From positions 1 to 15,418 of the forward strand of contig CAJGCO010000028.1 of the NCBI GenBank assembly GCA_904501925.1: DNA of 15,418 nt, in the 5' to 3' direction. The notes beneath the pieces were generated by a model. That model was not told where the DNA came from, searched no databases, and saw nothing but the letters and a program-made list of their open reading frames with translations. The DNA is from an uncultured Alphaproteobacteria bacterium (GTDB lineage: Bacteria; Pseudomonadota; Alphaproteobacteria; RF32; CAG-239). This document shows positions 13,552 through 15,418 of this stretch, one piece after another (position 1 is the first letter of the stretch; every line of letters starts with the position of its first letter). Made by a program: the position numbers and the translations under genes.

Positions 13552-15135
13552 TTATACCTCTAAAGGCCTCCATAATATTTCATAATTATTATCATCAATT
13601 GACTTATCAAACCAAGTATTTGTTAAATCAATTGTACCATTCCAAGAATAATCTGTACTAGATTTTTCCCCTAATCTCTCAATCACAGAAGATTTAGATA
13701 ACCATTGCTCTTTATTTGTTACAGTATGAGTAGTCCAAGAATCATCATTAGGCAATGTATCTTTTGTATATCCATTATCTACAAGAAATAAAAGCTTATG
13801 AGTATAATTACCATTACCATCACAATATTCAATAATTCTCAGCCAATATGTAGTATTTGAAGATATAATTGTATCTGTTTGTATTTTATTATATATAGCA
13901 AACTTTTTACTTATAAGACCTACCCATTCAGGAAAACCAAATCTACCAATAACTCTTGACGTACTATCGACTGTTCCTGTCGTAACTTTTGATGTAAATC
14001 TATAAGTATATGGAAAATATGCAACTTCCGGTATATCACTAAAAATATATTCTTTATCTTCATTTATCAATAAATACCCTTTAGGAGAAAGCTGTGCCAA
14101 TATATTATAATTACCATCCCAACTATACACACAATTAACTTCTTCTGTATAGTTCTTTGTATAATACGATGGATTAAAAAATTCTAGAACACCAAAATCA
14201 CCAAACCAAGTTTTATCAGGTGTATCAATATCTGTATAAGGAGTTACCACTGTTTCTCCATTTTCATCTCTAAACAAACTATACCCAAACTTTACATTTG
14301 CTTTTTTAACAACATCTGACAAACCCTTTACTTTCCTTAATCTTTTATCAGTAATAACATATTGATTATCAACCTTTATATATGTTTCATCCAAATCAAT
14401 AGCCCCATGAAAATACTCCGAACCCGATAAAATCTCTCTACCAATAAGCAAAACATCATCTGTCCAAATATTATTTGTAGACGTAAACTCTAATGACCAA
14501 TCATCTAAATTACTAGAATATGTATCTGTTAAATATCCATAGTATGCTCCATCTTTATAAACAACTTTTGCCCAATACCACTTCTTATAATCAATAAGCG
14601 TTTTACCAATTACACTATTCCCATCATATTTATATCCTAAATTTCTATTCGCAGTTATGTAAAAACCATGACTTGCATTTTGTTTGCAAAACAAATAAGA
14701 TAAATTGGTATGACTGGCATCTAACTTAAACTTTACACTCACTTCAAAAGATTGAAACCCAGCAGAAACACTTGATTTTAATTGTAAATAATTATTCTTA
14801 CTAAAGCCACTAAACACACCATCTGAGATTGTTAAACTACCCACAATAGTATAACTAAGCCCTTCAATAAAAGCTAAATATTCTTTATCACCATTAGCAT
14901 ACACATATTTTCCAGATTTTGTATATGTACCATCCCATAACTTCATTTTAGGAATAATTAAAAATCTATCTTTATCAGCAATTATATCTAGTCCATTAAA
15001 TGGTCGTAAATTAACATTGATTATTTTATCTTCACTCCCAGCATTAACTGTTTTATCAACATACCAATATCTAGGTTTTCTAATTTTATAATTTAATGGA
15101 AAATTTTTATAAACTTTTACTGATTTACTACTCAT
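13552..15135 (-). CDS. Phage tail-like protein with LamG/concanavalin-type domain(s)
   Basis: 527 residues. Residues 95-260 follow the laminin-G/concanavalin-like pattern common in phage structural proteins: a strand FEVSVKFKLD (130-139), FYITANRNLGYKYDG (158-172), the central WYWAKVVYKDGAYYGYL (186-202) and the closing FHGAIDLDETYIKV (242-255). The C-terminal ~130 residues repeat the theme (TTYWLRIIEY, then WNGTIDLTNTWF), suggesting a second domain of the same fold. Residues 1-90 contain the aromatic PRYWYVDKT segment typical of the start of such tail proteins. No signal peptide is present, consistent with a virion protein. The start ATG overlaps the stop of the upstream gene as ATGAGTAG, indicating translational coupling. 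Sugar or receptor binding is an inference from the fold. Confidence 0.65.
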   Translation of the reverse strand: MSSKSVKVYKNFPLNYKIRKPRYWYVDKTVNAGSEDKIINVNLRPFNGLDIIADKDRFLIIPKMKLWDGTYTKSGKYVYANGDKEYLAFIEGLSYTIVGSLTISDGVFSGFSKNNYLQLKSSVSAGFQSFEVSVKFKLDASHTNLSYLFCKQNASHGFYITANRNLGYKYDGNSVIGKTLIDYKKWYWAKVVYKDGAYYGYLTDTYSSNLDDWSLEFTSTNNIWTDDVLLIGREILSGSEYFHGAIDLDETYIKVDNQYVITDKRLRKVKGLSDVVKKANVKFGYSLFRDENGETVVTPYTDIDTPDKTWFGDFGVLEFFNPSYYTKNYTEEVNCVYSWDGNYNILAQLSPKGYLLINEDKEYIFSDIPEVAYFPYTYRFTSKVTTGTVDSTSRVIGRFGFPEWVGLISKKFAIYNKIQTDTIISSNTTYWLRIIEYCDGNGNYTHKLLFLVDNGYTKDTLPNDDSWTTHTVTNKEQWLSKSSVIERLGEKSSTDYSWNGTIDLTNTWFDKSIDDNNYEILWRPLEV

Positions 15136-15418
15136 AATCTACTCCCTCAAAGATAATTTCATCATCATTAACGTCTACATCTGTAACCAATGTCACATCA
15201 ACCTTATCAACCAATAAAGTGTTTACTTCTAATTTATTATCTTCATTAGTCTTTCCAGTATAAATTCCAGTAAAAGCAGTATCTTTATTATAGTTAATTG
15301 TAGTATTTTTCACAATCGTCCAACTATATTCACTATTCACATCATATATACATAAATTCTGACCACCAGAATATATATCTCCCACATATACTACCAGTTT
15401 TTTCTTATCAGGACTTAA
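15128..15418 (-). CDS. C-terminal fragment of an unidentified (probably phage structural) protein
   Basis: The frame is open to the right edge, giving 96 residues of C-terminus. It begins LSPDKKKLVVYVGDIYSGGQ and ends DDEIIFEGVDYE, acidic and beta-rich. A GTG at 15383-15385 could be read as a start but lacks a ribosome site and the frame continues upstream, so this is a partial gene. Its 8-base overlap with the tail-like gene makes it part of the same transcription unit. The family is not recognised. Confidence 0.6.
   Translation of the reverse strand, partial: LSPDKKKLVVYVGDIYSGGQNLCIYDVNSEYSWTIVKNTTINYNKDTAFTGIYTGKTNEDNKLEVNTLLVDKVDVTLVTDVDVNDDEIIFEGVDYE

Overview
This is a strongly AT-rich bacterial window with compact genes, good Shine-Dalgarno sites and short intergenic terminators. 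One tRNA-Glu(UUC) is clear. A very large type IV prepilin-like protein, with an N-terminus of the 'G|TLLVEAIAMLGLIAMVTP' kind, reminds me of the uncultured AT-rich gut Alphaproteobacteria (RF32-like lineages). That assignment is from memory and inference; nothing in the window fixes the taxon.

Left part (1-6260), mostly host-like single genes. A partial minus-strand gene with a tandem Arg/Lys-Glu helix repeat starts at 686. A plus-strand 2H phosphoesterase-like gene (907-1419) converges on an S41-family peptidase (1424-3031) with a 4-base gap. Then come a small alpha/beta serine hydrolase (3369-3929), a DUF1566-like protein (4213-4806), a membrane-anchored Cys-rich small protein (5199-5609), a doubtful ORF, and tRNA-Glu (6138-6212). 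The minus-strand units end in hairpin terminators preceded by the same bases (CACCAATA on the minus strand). Two dispersed repeat families occur here. One is a 39-bp element seen twice. The other is a ~160-bp element whose one copy is the 3' flank of tRNA-Glu and whose diverged copy lies 2 kb away.

Right part (6261-15418), all coding on the minus strand. It mixes phage-derived and pilus-type genes: a membrane-anchored acidic protein (6361-7041), a terminase large subunit that keeps the ATPase but has lost the nuclease domain (7103-8005), a two-gene operon encoding a pilus accessory protein and a 1318-residue prepilin/tip adhesin (13384 down to 8381) with its own promoter and terminator, a LamG-domain phage-tail-like protein (13552-15135), and the end of another gene (15128-15418). 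The pilus operon thus sits between phage-type genes. No integrase, portal or capsid gene is visible, so this looks like a degraded or domesticated phage segment.

The most unusual signal is at 8111-8306, between the terminase remnant and the prepilin terminator. Three hairpins, 72 and 82 bases apart, have completely different perfect or near-perfect stems, but each carries the same apical sequence (UUU-GUGA-AAA over a 2x2 internal loop). Two plain hairpins separate them, and the third ends in a run of nine T. This pattern (stem covariation with a fixed GNRA-type loop) suggests a structured RNA made from the plus strand, which I do not recognise. A G8 tract inside the giant prepilin gene is a candidate phase-variation site.
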